Positions 56,677-64,000 of a DNA stretch of 64,000 nucleotides are shown here, one piece after another (position 1 is the stretch's first letter; each line of letters begins with the position of its first letter). The stretch is from Paludibacteraceae bacterium (GTDB taxonomy: Bacteria > Bacteroidota > Bacteroidia > Bacteroidales > Paludibacteraceae), in the NCBI GenBank assembly GCA_017412245.1, contig JAFPYI010000018.1, positions 33,459-97,458 on the forward strand. The letters are read 5' to 3'. The notes below the pieces were generated by a model, which ran no database searches, was not told the DNA's origin, and saw only the letters and a list, made by a program, of their open reading frames with translations. Both the position numbers and the translations under genes were made by a program.

Positions 56677-58341
56677 ATGAGCAAGTACAATTGGACGTAC
56701 GCTACTATTGGTAACGTTACTCGTGTCCGTATTCAGTCGGGCGAAGACATCCGCCATTTAGGCGAGTTAGACAAAAAGAAATGGACCGTTCTCTCTTGTC
56801 CTACTACCGGTTTGGAGATTAGCGAAGACTCTCTCAAACTGATGGATATTGACGGAGACGGCAAGTTGCGTATCAAAGAAGTAGTCGCTACTTCCAAATG
56901 GCTTTGCGACACCTTGGCAAAGCCGGACAGTCTGCTCAAGCAAACGGACGAAATTGAACTCTCAAACATCGCAGATAAAGATATTGCGGCTGTGGCAGAG
57001 AAGATTTTGAAAGCTCAAAAGAGCGATAAAAACTCTAAAGAGAAAAAAATTGCTTTAGCAGATGTAGAAGCCGCTATTGCTGCAGTTGCTATCGAGGAGC
57101 AACCTGTTCCTGCTGCGCCGTTAGAGGCTGATGTCATTGCTGCATACAAAGAGAAAACGGCAGAATATACCGCTTATTATGAGTTGGAGAAACTGCAGAA
57201 ACTCGGTTTGGCTGTTATTCCGGAAGAGACCGTTAAACCCGGTATGACAGAGAAGAAGTTCCTTGAGATGGGCAAGCAGATTGCAGAATGGGAAGCAGCC
57301 AAAGCTGCTGCAGAAGGAGCAAACGCAGAGGCCTTAGCTGCTGCACAGGCAGAGTACATGCCACTCCGTAAATTATTGCTTCTCCACCGCGATTTCTACC
57401 GCCTGCTGCGTAACTTCGTAGCATTCGAAGATTTCTATGACGGCAATGATAAGACTATCGCTTCGTTCCAGGCAGGACGACTGGTTATCGACCAACGTAT
57501 TTGCCATTTGTGTATCCGCGTGGCAGACCTGCCGAAGCATGACACACAAGCTCCGTTATCCGGCATTTACCTGCTCTATTGCGACTGCGAGTCTAAGAAA
57601 TTAGGCAAGAAAATGCAGATTGTAGCAGCCATGACCCAAGGTGAGATTAAGAACCTGATGATTGGCAAAAATGCCGTCTTCTATGACAATGAAGGCAACG
57701 ACTACGATGCTGTAGTAACCAAAATCATAGACAACCCGATTTCTATCCGTCAGGCGTTCTGGAACCCGTACCGCAAATTCGCTAAATGGATAGAGGACAA
57801 GATTAACAAGTCCGCTGCCGAGAAAGACGCCAAGGCATTTGATGATATGACGGCTAAAGCAGACGCGGCTACTACCGCAGAAGGCGCAGAAGCAAAGAAA
57901 GCTCCATTCGATATTGCTAAGTTCGCAGGTATCTTTGCTGCCATCGGTATGGCGTTAGGCATGATTGGCGCCGCTTTGGTTTCTGTAGCACAAGGTTTGA
58001 AAGGTTTCCATTGGTGGCAATATCTGTTGATTATCGTTTGTATCCTGTTAGTTATCAGTGGTCCGAGTATGGTTATGGCTTGGTTGAAATTACGTCGTCG
58101 TAACTTAGCTCCGGTGCTCAATGCTAACGGATGGGCAATCAACGCGGACGCTATTCTGTCTGTTCCGTTTGGTCGCACACTCACAGAGCAAGTAGCATTC
58201 CCGCTCATTAAAGCCAAGAAAGGTTTGAAAGGATGGCAGATTTGCTTGATTATTCTTGCTTGTCTCATCGTTCTTTGTGCCGCTGCTTGGCTCTGCCATT
58301 GGCTTTTGACAGGTTGCACATGGCCGTTCTGCTTATTATAA
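56677..58341 (+). CDS. Membrane protein with EF-hand-like loop and three C-terminal helices
   Basis: Started at the ATG at 56677 (554 residues); the longer frame runs through the promoter. The N-terminal ~80 residues (YNWTYATIGNVTRVRIQSGED..LDKKKWTVLSCPTTGLEI) end in a canonical 12-residue EF-hand loop, DIDGDGKLRIKE (57-68), with acidic ligands at 1, 3, 5 and 12. A long Ala/Glu/Lys-rich helical region (~100-230) and a mixed domain (~235-390) follow. Three membrane helices lie near 416-441, 447-469 and 519-541. There is no signal peptide, so most of the protein is probably cytoplasmic and tail-anchored. I recognise a conserved Bacteroidales hypothetical family but no known function. An M23 peptidase gene follows after 19 nt. 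Confidence 0.7.
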   Translation: MSKYNWTYATIGNVTRVRIQSGEDIRHLGELDKKKWTVLSCPTTGLEISEDSLKLMDIDGDGKLRIKEVVATSKWLCDTLAKPDSLLKQTDEIELSNIADKDIAAVAEKILKAQKSDKNSKEKKIALADVEAAIAAVAIEEQPVPAAPLEADVIAAYKEKTAEYTAYYELEKLQKLGLAVIPEETVKPGMTEKKFLEMGKQIAEWEAAKAAAEGANAEALAAAQAEYMPLRKLLLLHRDFYRLLRNFVAFEDFYDGNDKTIASFQAGRLVIDQRICHLCIRVADLPKHDTQAPLSGIYLLYCDCESKKLGKKMQIVAAMTQGEIKNLMIGKNAVFYDNEGNDYDAVVTKIIDNPISIRQAFWNPYRKFAKWIEDKINKSAAEKDAKAFDDMTAKADAATTAEGAEAKKAPFDIAKFAGIFAAIGMALGMIGAALVSVAQGLKGFHWWQYLLIIVCILLVISGPSMVMAWLKLRRRNLAPVLNANGWAINADAILSVPFGRTLTEQVAFPLIKAKKGLKGWQICLIILACLIVLCAAAWLCHWLLTGCTWPFCLL

Positions 58342-58360
58342 ATCGTAAAGGAGAATTGCT

Positions 58361-59365
58361 GTGAAGAAAAAGATAGTCTTATTTATCCTTTTATTATTCC
58401 TACTCCCTTCTTCCGCTGCTTGGGCTCAAGTGGTGGAAGATAGTGTATCTGTGATCGGCGAAGGCGATGAGTTGGAACCGATAGATGATATCGATGTGAA
58501 AGCCATTGGTATTCCGGAATGGTTAACCAGCCATTTTGTGAATGACACGTTGTACATCAACTGCGACTCAGAGGCATTACCACGTAAATTAGTGGTCAAG
58601 ACCAATGACACCGATGTTGTTTACCGACTCGTTCCACCGTTTATGATGGGTGACACCACATTACTTCGCCACCACCCGGCTGACAGTATCTATAACAATA
58701 TCTGGACAGACAATCATATTAATCCTTACGGAACACTCTTCGACAGTCTTAAAGACGATGTACATATCTCGATGGAAGGATTTAGACTTCCTGCTCCCGG
58801 ATATATCACCAGTCATTATGGTTGGCGTCGTTACCGAATGCATAAAGGAACGGATATTAAAGTGCAAATCGGCGATTCTATTCGTTCAGCATGGGACGGT
58901 CAAGTTCGTATTGTAGGATGGGATCCTCGCGGATACGGGTATTTTGTTGTAGTTCGCCATAACAACGGATTAGAGACTATCTACGGCCATTTGAGTCGTC
59001 CGTTGGTAGATGAATACGACCAAGTGTTTGCAGGTGACGTGATTGGTTTAGGAGGAAATACCGGACGTTCAACCGGTAGTCACTTACATTGGGAGGTGCG
59101 TTATTTAGGTAATGCATTGAATCCGGAAGAAGTGATTGATTTTAATATCGGCAAACCGAAGAACTCAGAATACGTCATCGGTATTAAGGCCATCAAGCAA
59201 CAACGCGCAGAGCAAGCCGCAATGCGTTACCACACCGTAAAACAAGGTGACACGCTCTCCGGCATTGCCAGACGTTACCACACAACGGTAAAACGCTTGT
59301 GCCAACTGAATAAAATCAAGGAAACGAGTATTCTTCGTTTAGGTCAGAAGATTCGAGTACAATAA
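58361..59365 (+). CDS. M23 peptidase with C-terminal LysM domain
   Basis: 334 residues, GTG start at 58361 preceded by AAAGGAG, one of the few true Shine-Dalgarno-like sites here. Signal peptide (~1-23, ending AWAQ). The M23/lysostaphin-type domain (~140-270) has HYGWRRYRMHKGTDI with the first metal His and Asp, and GSHLHWEV with the last HxH. A LysM domain (~289-333, YHTVKQGDTLSGIARRY..LCQLNKI) binds glycan. Envelope enzyme cutting peptidoglycan cross-links, or an EnvC/NlpD-type amidase activator if inactive; the zinc ligands appear intact. It is 3 nt from the convergent rlmH gene. Confidence 0.93.
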   Translation: MKKKIVLFILLLFLLPSSAAWAQVVEDSVSVIGEGDELEPIDDIDVKAIGIPEWLTSHFVNDTLYINCDSEALPRKLVVKTNDTDVVYRLVPPFMMGDTTLLRHHPADSIYNNIWTDNHINPYGTLFDSLKDDVHISMEGFRLPAPGYITSHYGWRRYRMHKGTDIKVQIGDSIRSAWDGQVRIVGWDPRGYGYFVVVRHNNGLETIYGHLSRPLVDEYDQVFAGDVIGLGGNTGRSTGSHLHWEVRYLGNALNPEEVIDFNIGKPKNSEYVIGIKAIKQQRAEQAAMRYHTVKQGDTLSGIARRYHTTVKRLCQLNKIKETSILRLGQKIRVQ

Positions 59366-59368
59366 CTC

Positions 59369-59839
59369 TTACTCGTGGTGGTAAGGTTCGCCACGCAGTA
59401 TAGTCATAGCACGGTACGCCTGTTCTACAAAGAGCAGGCGTATCATTTGATGACTGAATGTCATTTGACTGAGAGATAATTTGCCGTTTGCGCGCTCATA
59501 AACAGCCGGACTGAAACCATAGGCTCCACCGATAATGAAAAGCAGATCTCTTCCGGCACTCATCTTCTTTTGCAACCAATCAGCAAACTCTATCGAGCGT
59601 CTTTCTACTCCATGCTCATCGAGCAAGAGAACATCCATAGAAGGCGTAATCTTACGAAGAATCTCTATGCCCTCTTGCTCTTTAATCTGGTTCTCGGAAA
59701 GGGATTTGGCATTACGAAGTTCCGGAATGACCTGTATCTCAAACGGCACATAATGTGTCAACCGTTGTGCATAATCGTCTATGAGTGACTGCAGGCGAGA
59801 GTCCGTTGTTTTGCCTACAACAAGAAGTGTGATTTTCAT
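59369..59839 (-). CDS. rlmH: 23S rRNA (pseudouridine-1915-N3) methyltransferase
   Basis: SPOUT-family methyltransferase acting on helix 69 of 23S rRNA in the assembled ribosome. 156 residues, full length: MKITLLVVGKTTDSRLQ at the start, LLLDEHGVERRSIEFADWL, the SAM-binding trefoil knot FIIGGAYGFSPAVYERA (~100-116), LSLSQMTFSHQMIRLLFVEQAYRA and the terminal RGEPYHHE. It is the last gene of the minus-strand run starting at 62714, 2 nt after the preceding lipoprotein gene. Confidence 0.97.
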   Translation of the reverse strand: MKITLLVVGKTTDSRLQSLIDDYAQRLTHYVPFEIQVIPELRNAKSLSENQIKEQEGIEILRKITPSMDVLLLDEHGVERRSIEFADWLQKKMSAGRDLLFIIGGAYGFSPAVYERANGKLSLSQMTFSHQMIRLLFVEQAYRAMTILRGEPYHHE

Positions 59840-59841
59840 AA

Positions 59842-60738
59842 CTACGGAAGAATCCTTGGAGGGTTCATTCGAGCCAAGTTGGTAGAATCAGTATCCGTGA
59901 AGTAATATTCGCAACCCGCAGTCCAAAAGAATTTATAGACCGTCAATTGCTTGAAACTACCGTCAAATCCACAGAAAGCCGTATAATAGGTATGTCCTTC
60001 TTCGAAAACAGTATACGAACCTTCTCCATCGTTTTCAATAGCTTTCACTCCATAGTAGGCTTCTGTTTGCGAAGGATCCAAGAACTGCGCTAATGCCCAA
60101 AGAACAAAATAATCCACCGGTTCTATCTCCATAGAATCTAATTCTAAACTATCACGGGTGGTAGCAATATACGGGAAACGACTATAGATATTTCCGTTGG
60201 TATCTAAAGGATAGATATAATCCCACTCTCCTTTGACGCGATAGTCAAAATGGACATCAATAATACTCTCGTCTGTAGTAGTGATAGAAGTCAGCAACAA
60301 AGTTCCTTCCGGTTTCATCTTGACAGGGTCTACCACAAAAGCATAGACCCAATACTCCTCACCGGGCAATAAACCGGTGAAGAAATGATTAACCGAGCCA
60401 TACTGTAGAGCGTGACTGGAGAACGGAGCCACATTGAACTCTCCTTCTTTGAGTAATTTTTCACGCCAAGCCAGATAACGTACATTAGCACTATCGAGCG
60501 CAAGAGTCATGAATTGCTTTTGGTGCTCCATCGGATTCACACCCTCTTGTGCAGGTTCAATGGCGATGAGATAGTAAGCATCTTTATTGGTTGAGAAACT
60601 ACACTCAATAAAGCCGGCAGAAACAGTCTCGATAGACATTTGTATCGTGACATTTTTCGTTTCCCATTTGGCTTCAGGATTGCAACCCAATAAAGCCATC
60701 AAAGCAAAGAATACTATGTATAACCGACTTTTATTCAT
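59842..60738 (-). CDS. Lipoprotein of unknown function
   Basis: 298 residues. Signal peptide with lipobox LLGC (Cys ~19), then a fibronectin-III-like beta region (VTIQMSIETVSAGFIECSFSTNKDAYYLIAIEPAQ; FFTGLLPGEEYWVYAFVVDP, ~30-140) and a second domain rich in Tyr, Trp and Asp (~150-298). Proteins of this shape are frequent surface lipoproteins in Bacteroidales; I cannot give a ligand. It overlaps the upstream lipase-like gene by 8 nt and sits 2 nt before rlmH, so all are one transcript. Confidence 0.7.
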   Translation of the reverse strand: MNKSRLYIVFFALMALLGCNPEAKWETKNVTIQMSIETVSAGFIECSFSTNKDAYYLIAIEPAQEGVNPMEHQKQFMTLALDSANVRYLAWREKLLKEGEFNVAPFSSHALQYGSVNHFFTGLLPGEEYWVYAFVVDPVKMKPEGTLLLTSITTTDESIIDVHFDYRVKGEWDYIYPLDTNGNIYSRFPYIATTRDSLELDSMEIEPVDYFVLWALAQFLDPSQTEAYYGVKAIENDGEGSYTVFEEGHTYYTAFCGFDGSFKQLTVYKFFWTAGCEYYFTDTDSTNLARMNPPRILP

Positions 60739-62053
60739 TATAGATAGATTGCTCTTTTTCTTCGTCTTTTAGTAATGTCTGCACGGAATAGATGAACCGC
60801 AGAGCGGTTTTTACATGACTTCCGTAATGTCCGAAATTATAAGTGATATTAGCATTTCGCCATTTTGATTTGGCATTGGCTGCATTGGCATAAGGCACAG
60901 TCTCATCATCCATAGAGTGCATGATATAGACACTATTCTGAGGCACCCAGTTGTAGGAGATGATAGAATTGACAGTCATGGCTTTATACAATTCAGCCAC
61001 ATTATCGGACGTTTGGTCCATGGCTTCTTGCGTGAGCAGTTCATGCGTCACTTTGGTACCAATCAGTTTGTTGATTTGCGCAGAGGAATAGATTTTGCTA
61101 TTAATCCAATCGTCCATTTTTTCGTACAACCATGGTTGCATCAAATCCGTCATTTTAACTTTCAGATTATTACCCAAAATCATTCCTTGCAGCACTAAAG
61201 GAACTGCTACAGGATAACCTGCCGTATCTGTATTGACAAATCGTTCATACGTAGCTTTTACGTCGTAGGGGCCTCCTCCTGCAAAGACACGATGAACCTT
61301 CACAATTTCCGGGTCTCCTTCCCACGAATACTCATTCTCGATGAGATATTCAACCGCCATAGTTGTTGCTCCACCCTGACTATATCCCATCAAATAAATA
61401 TCATCATGTTCAGGTTCCATATCTACCGCTTGGAGCCACTGCCGAACAGCAAGATACATGTCTAACACATTACGTGCTGTCAGGTCCATCACTAAATACG
61501 GATGCACCTTATCGGCCGTAACACCATAACCCATATAATCCGGAATAACCAATCCGTAACCGAGTTTTACCAGCACACCTTCCAACGAGAAACAATTACT
61601 TGGTGCTTCTGCATTGGAGCAAACAGTATAGTGACTGACAAGAATCATTCGTTTGGGTTTACGCCCTTTAGGCAACATTACTTTTCCTGAAAGAGTGACA
61701 GCATCCCAATTGCCATCAATACTCGGGTACGTACCTACAATTTCGATGACCTTATTTTGGTTACCGTATTTGAGCATTTGCTGCACAATAGCTGTTCCTG
61801 TGACACTACTGGTTTTACGTATTCCGTTAGGAGTCGATTCATCTTCCTCCGAATACTCCGACAGAGGTGTACCATCCGGCAGATAGCAGTTATACGGAAT
61901 TCCCTTGCTCAAGTCAGTCTCGTGTTGCCCGATAACTTTGAAAGCCAAGCCTTTTGCTGCGTCTAAATCCGCATAATCTACATAGTAGTCATCTCTGAAC
62001 TGACAAGCAGTAGCACAGAGAAGAACCAGTAATATGTATCCGTATTTTTTCAC
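60731..62053 (-). CDS. Lipoprotein alpha/beta hydrolase (lipase/esterase-like)
   Basis: 440 residues. Signal peptide with lipobox ATAC (Cys ~17). The alpha/beta hydrolase fold is recognisable: RMILVSHYTVCSN, GYGLVIPDYMGYG, the nucleophile elbow GYSQGGATTMA with the catalytic Ser (~226), and MHSMDDETVPY with the catalytic Asp (~389). The acid/His pair is probably completed by NFGHYGSH near 416. The layout resembles secretory lipases and large-lid esterases. The substrate is unknown. It is the second gene of the minus run, 7 nt after the barrel gene and overlapping the next lipoprotein gene by 8 nt. Confidence 0.85.
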   Translation of the reverse strand: MKKYGYILLVLLCATACQFRDDYYVDYADLDAAKGLAFKVIGQHETDLSKGIPYNCYLPDGTPLSEYSEEDESTPNGIRKTSSVTGTAIVQQMLKYGNQNKVIEIVGTYPSIDGNWDAVTLSGKVMLPKGRKPKRMILVSHYTVCSNAEAPSNCFSLEGVLVKLGYGLVIPDYMGYGVTADKVHPYLVMDLTARNVLDMYLAVRQWLQAVDMEPEHDDIYLMGYSQGGATTMAVEYLIENEYSWEGDPEIVKVHRVFAGGGPYDVKATYERFVNTDTAGYPVAVPLVLQGMILGNNLKVKMTDLMQPWLYEKMDDWINSKIYSSAQINKLIGTKVTHELLTQEAMDQTSDNVAELYKAMTVNSIISYNWVPQNSVYIMHSMDDETVPYANAANAKSKWRNANITYNFGHYGSHVKTALRFIYSVQTLLKDEEKEQSIYNE

Positions 62054-62060
62054 TTCTTAG

Positions 62061-62714
62061 TTAAAATCTTGCTCCGAGTCCTACGTTAATCATTCGCGAA
62101 CCTGCCATAAAAATGACATTTGCATTCTTAAGCGCGTACAAACCTCCGAAATCAACGGTCCAGAACCAACGATGATAATTAGCGCTAACGCCTATCACCG
62201 TGATATCAAAAGCTGCACCTATATCTGTCTTTTTTCCTTGTGCATTAGTTTCTGTTCCTCCGTTGACATCTAATCCGAATCCAAAACCGGAGTAGATATT
62301 CACATACTCGTGGTGGAAATATGTAAATCGCACAGTAGGCATAAGAACAAGATTGTAGAAATTTTGGTTAGGTACACGAGAAATCTCCACTCCCTGCCCA
62401 TCTCTAACAACATCATCCCATTGTACTCCACTGCCATCTAACATCACACCCAAACCGAACCAATGCGCGAAACGATATTGGTATTCAATCCAATAGTGCT
62501 GATAATGATGGAAATTCTCCTTGTACTGCTCACTATAGGTCGCAGGCATCGTAGAAGTGATGTGCGTCGGATTATGCCACATAAGCGATTCGAATAGTTG
62601 ATCACCCCACCCGACACGTATCTCATGACGCATCGTGATATGATCCCAACGCGTCTCACTCACGGCACTAAGCGTGAGGACTGAAAGAAATAGTATGAGA
62701 TAGATTTTTCTCAT
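62061..62714 (-). CDS. Small outer-membrane beta-barrel-like protein
   Basis: Started at the ATG at 62714 (217 residues); the longer frame to 62855 crosses two promoters. Signal peptide (~1-18, MRKIYLILFLSVLTLSAVS), then ~200 residues of amphipathic strands rich in aromatic residues (YWIEYQYRFAHWFGLGVML, TVRFTYFHHEYVNIYSGFGFG) and a C-terminal strand ending in GLGARF, typical of small barrels. It resembles the protein at 12583 in size and layout. The predicted leader is only a few bases, so the mRNA may be nearly leaderless. First gene of the run into the lipase, lipoprotein and rlmH genes. Confidence 0.65.
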   Translation of the reverse strand: MRKIYLILFLSVLTLSAVSETRWDHITMRHEIRVGWGDQLFESLMWHNPTHITSTMPATYSEQYKENFHHYQHYWIEYQYRFAHWFGLGVMLDGSGVQWDDVVRDGQGVEISRVPNQNFYNLVLMPTVRFTYFHHEYVNIYSGFGFGLDVNGGTETNAQGKKTDIGAAFDITVIGVSANYHRWFWTVDFGGLYALKNANVIFMAGSRMINVGLGARF

Positions 62715-62722
62715 TTCGGGCA

Positions 62723-62753
62723 CAAAAGTACTGCTTTTTTTTGACATATGCAA
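62723..62753 (-). promoter_or_regulatory. Promoter of the barrel-lipase-lipoprotein-rlmH run
   Basis: On the minus strand TTGCATATGTC (62753-62743) and TACTTTTG (62730-62723). The ATG at 62714 lies 8 nt past the -7 element, leaving almost no 5' leader. Confidence 0.75.
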
Positions 62754-62780
62754 GAAGAAGTGCATAAAAACACAACAAAA

Positions 62781-62812
62781 TTTGCATATATGCAAAAAAT
62801 TTACTACCTTTG
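62781..62812 (+). promoter_or_regulatory. Promoter of nadC
   Basis: TTTGCATATATGCAAA (62781-62796), itself a perfect 16-nt palindrome, and TACCTTTG at 62805-62812, spacer 20 nt. The leader to the ATG at 62833 is about 13-15 nt. Confidence 0.8.
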
Positions 62813-62832
62813 CGCCAAAAATAACACAAACT

Positions 62833-63702
62833 ATGGATAAACAAGAATTACGCAAGCTGATTGCTATTTGGTTTGAAGAAGATATTCGCGATGGCGATCA
62901 TACTTCACTCAGTTGTATTCCTCCTACACAGATGGGTTGCCAGCAACTGATTATCAAAGACACAGGAGTGTTAGCAGGTGTAGAAGTAGCGAAAGAGATT
63001 ATCAATTATTTTGACTCCGAATGCCGTTTTGAGCAGATACTCCAAGATGGTGCAATGGTCAAACCGGGCGATATTGCTTTCCGTGTGTATGGCAAAGAAT
63101 TGAGTCTGCTGCAGATTGAACGCACGATGCTCAATATCATGCAACGCATGTCGGGTGTTGCTACTACAGCACACAGATATCAGAGTCTGATAGAAGACAC
63201 GGGTTGCCATGTATTAGACACTCGTAAGACCACTCCGGGTTTGCGTTATTTAGAGAAAGAAGCAGTGGCTATCGGTGGCGGAATGAACCATCGTATTGGT
63301 TTGTTTGACATGATTTTGCTGAAAGACAATCATGTTGATTTTGCAGGTGGTATTCGCGCTGCTTTGGAACGCGCAAGAGATTACTGCAAAGCGAAAGGCA
63401 AAGATTTACGAATTGAAATTGAGGTACGCAATTTTGACGAGATAAACGAAGCATTGGAAACGAATATTCCTGATCGTATTATGCTCGACAATTTCACTCC
63501 TGCCAAAACAAAAGAAGCGGTTGATATCATTCGTGCATGGGAAAAGAAAGCCGGTCGTCATATGGAAATTGAGTCTTCCGGCGGTATTACGATTGACACC
63601 ATTCGTGATTATGCTGTTTGCGGAGTTGATTTTGTTTCTGTGGGTGCTTTGACACACAGTTATAAATCGCTGGATATGAGTTTTAAGGCGGTGAAAGGAT
63701 AA
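62833..63702 (+). CDS. nadC: Nicotinate-nucleotide pyrophosphorylase (quinolinate phosphoribosyltransferase)
   Basis: Converts quinolinate and PRPP to nicotinate mononucleotide in de novo NAD synthesis. Started at the ATG at 62833 (289 residues); the frame upstream passes through the promoter. Motifs: EEDIRDGDHTS at the N-terminus, ERTMLNIMQRMSGVATTAH, DTRKTTPGLRYLEKEAVAIGGGMNHRIGLFD (~137-167), LLKDNHVDF, EIEVRNFDEI, MLDNFTP and ESSGGIT...VSVGALTHS at the end. All PRPP and quinolinate-binding residues appear present. nadA and nadB are not in the window. It ends ~100 nt before a strong terminator. Confidence 0.96.
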   Translation: MDKQELRKLIAIWFEEDIRDGDHTSLSCIPPTQMGCQQLIIKDTGVLAGVEVAKEIINYFDSECRFEQILQDGAMVKPGDIAFRVYGKELSLLQIERTMLNIMQRMSGVATTAHRYQSLIEDTGCHVLDTRKTTPGLRYLEKEAVAIGGGMNHRIGLFDMILLKDNHVDFAGGIRAALERARDYCKAKGKDLRIEIEVRNFDEINEALETNIPDRIMLDNFTPAKTKEAVDIIRAWEKKAGRHMEIESSGGITIDTIRDYAVCGVDFVSVGALTHSYKSLDMSFKAVKG

Positions 63703-63750
63703 ACCTTAAACTCTCTCCCCTACGAAAATCATCGGTATAATCGCCAAAAC

Positions 63751-63787
63751 GAAAAGTACATTTTTATAAAATGAAAAGTACATTTTT
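63751..63787 (+). repeat. Two direct 15-nt repeats after nadC
   Basis: GAAAAGTACATTTTT occurs at 63751-63765 and again at 63773-63787. No gene is visible in 63703-63805. Confidence 0.8.
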
Positions 63788-63805
63788 TTCGCGATTTTTT
63801 GCACA

Positions 63806-63843
63806 AAAATGAGCAACTGAATTTGTCAGTTGCTCATTTTCTA
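63806..63843. terminator. Terminator after nadC
   Basis: AAAATGAGCAACTGA (63806-63820) and TCAGTTGCTCATTTT (63826-63840) form a perfect 15-bp stem with loop ATTTG. It is symmetrical and can stop transcription from either side. Confidence 0.93.
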
Positions 63844-63913
63844 TAATCGCGCCTTTTCCGCCTGTTTCAAAGGCTTTTCAACGCTATTTCAAAAGGCTTT
63901 CAATGTCGCTTCA

Positions 63914-64000
63914 TCAAATCCAATGCAAAAGCGTTGAACCACAAAAACCTTTCTCAAATACAAACCAAGCATAATTGACTGCTGATGATTTGCATTGGTC
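63914..64000 (-). CDS. C-terminal tail of a probable DNA adenine methyltransferase (partial)
   Basis: Reading in from the right edge on the minus strand gives 28 codons and a TGA at 63916-63914. The peptide contains SSAVNYAWFVFEKG and ends LLHWI. The pattern YAWFV(W/F)EKG followed by a short stretch and a final W-I resembles the C-termini of phage- and element-borne N6-adenine DNA methyltransferases. The fragment is too short for certainty. Between it and the nadC terminator (63844-63913) there are short direct repeats (TTGAAA / AAAGCCTTTTGAAA) and an inverted pair TTCAACGC (63877-63884) / GCGTTGAA (63931-63938), the second arm inside this frame. Confidence 0.4.
   Translation of the reverse strand, partial: DQCKSSAVNYAWFVFEKGFCGSTLLHWI

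Noticed and set aside
62715-62855. N-terminal extensions of the barrel protein (to 62855) and of nadC (to 62782)
   Set aside because: Both run through promoter elements; the internal ATGs give a proper signal peptide and a normal NadC start.

Overview
The window is chromosomal DNA of a member of the Bacteroidota, most likely order Bacteroidales. The evidence is a SusC/SusD pair, Bacteroidota-type SecA of about 1,110 residues, DUF3078 and DUF4988 proteins, TrpB2, many SPII lipoproteins, almost no Shine-Dalgarno sequences, and promoters of the Bacteroidota form (TTG(C) about 20 nt before TAnnTTTG). Almost everything is single-copy housekeeping or cell-envelope DNA. No rRNA operon, CRISPR array, complete insertion sequence or prophage is visible.

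Layout. 1-1491: end of an outer-membrane barrel gene and ribF. 1494-7693 (minus): one run of exported hypothetical protein, dipeptidyl peptidase IV, sugar MFS transporter, ROK glucokinase and polysaccharide deacetylase behind one promoter. 7908-13224: secA, a DUF3078 protein and a small barrel protein. 13318-16662 (minus): nadK-lgt-fmt-HD hydrolase. 16907-24197: BspA-like leucine-rich-repeat protein, pdxJ, exbB-exbD-tonB, a DJ-1-like protein and an Xaa-Pro aminopeptidase, ended by a shared terminator facing htpG. 26159-29474: a 7-nt repeat array in the htpG leader, overlapping divergent promoters, a rod-shaped RNA resembling 6S RNA, and three exported proteins, two of which are tandem C-type-lectin-fold paralogues with divergent C-termini. 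29475-32292: a repeat-rich gap, a broken small exported gene, then sufT-like, lpxH and mazG. 32307-34299: a lipoprotein and tRNA-Leu(UAG) on minus, and an M16 peptidase on plus. 34400-44499: SusC-SusD-lipoprotein unit, then an M6 metalloprotease and a lipoprotein. 44606-55150: division/cell-wall (dcw) cluster mraZ-rsmH-ftsL-ftsI-murE-mraY-murD-ftsW-murG, which stops after murG. 55174-59365: trpB2 (minus), an EF-hand membrane protein and an M23/LysM peptidase. 59369-62714 (minus): barrel protein-lipase-lipoprotein-rlmH. 62781-63843: nadC and its terminator. The last 87 bases encode the C-terminus of a protein entering from the right, probably a DNA adenine methyltransferase, so an accessory region may begin there.

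The genes join into recognisable functions. ExbBD/TonB energises outer-membrane receptors such as the SusC here. DPP IV, Xaa-Pro aminopeptidase, the M6 and M16 peptidases and SusCD suggest growth on peptides. Lgt matures the many lipoproteins and SecA exports them. The dcw block and the M23 peptidase build and remodel peptidoglycan.

I see no clearly new multi-gene defence or mobile system. The most unusual signals are non-coding: (1) a family of degenerate 7-12-nt tandem repeats at gene boundaries, with near-identical copies 25 kb apart and apparent in-frame incursions into trpB and mazG; (2) a structured RNA of about 190 nt; (3) promoters with extended conservation followed at once by hairpins; (4) MraZ-type boxes upstream of mraZ; and (5) a lectin-fold paralogue pair whose variability resembles diversity-generating-retroelement targets. 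Coordinates of short sites were read by eye.
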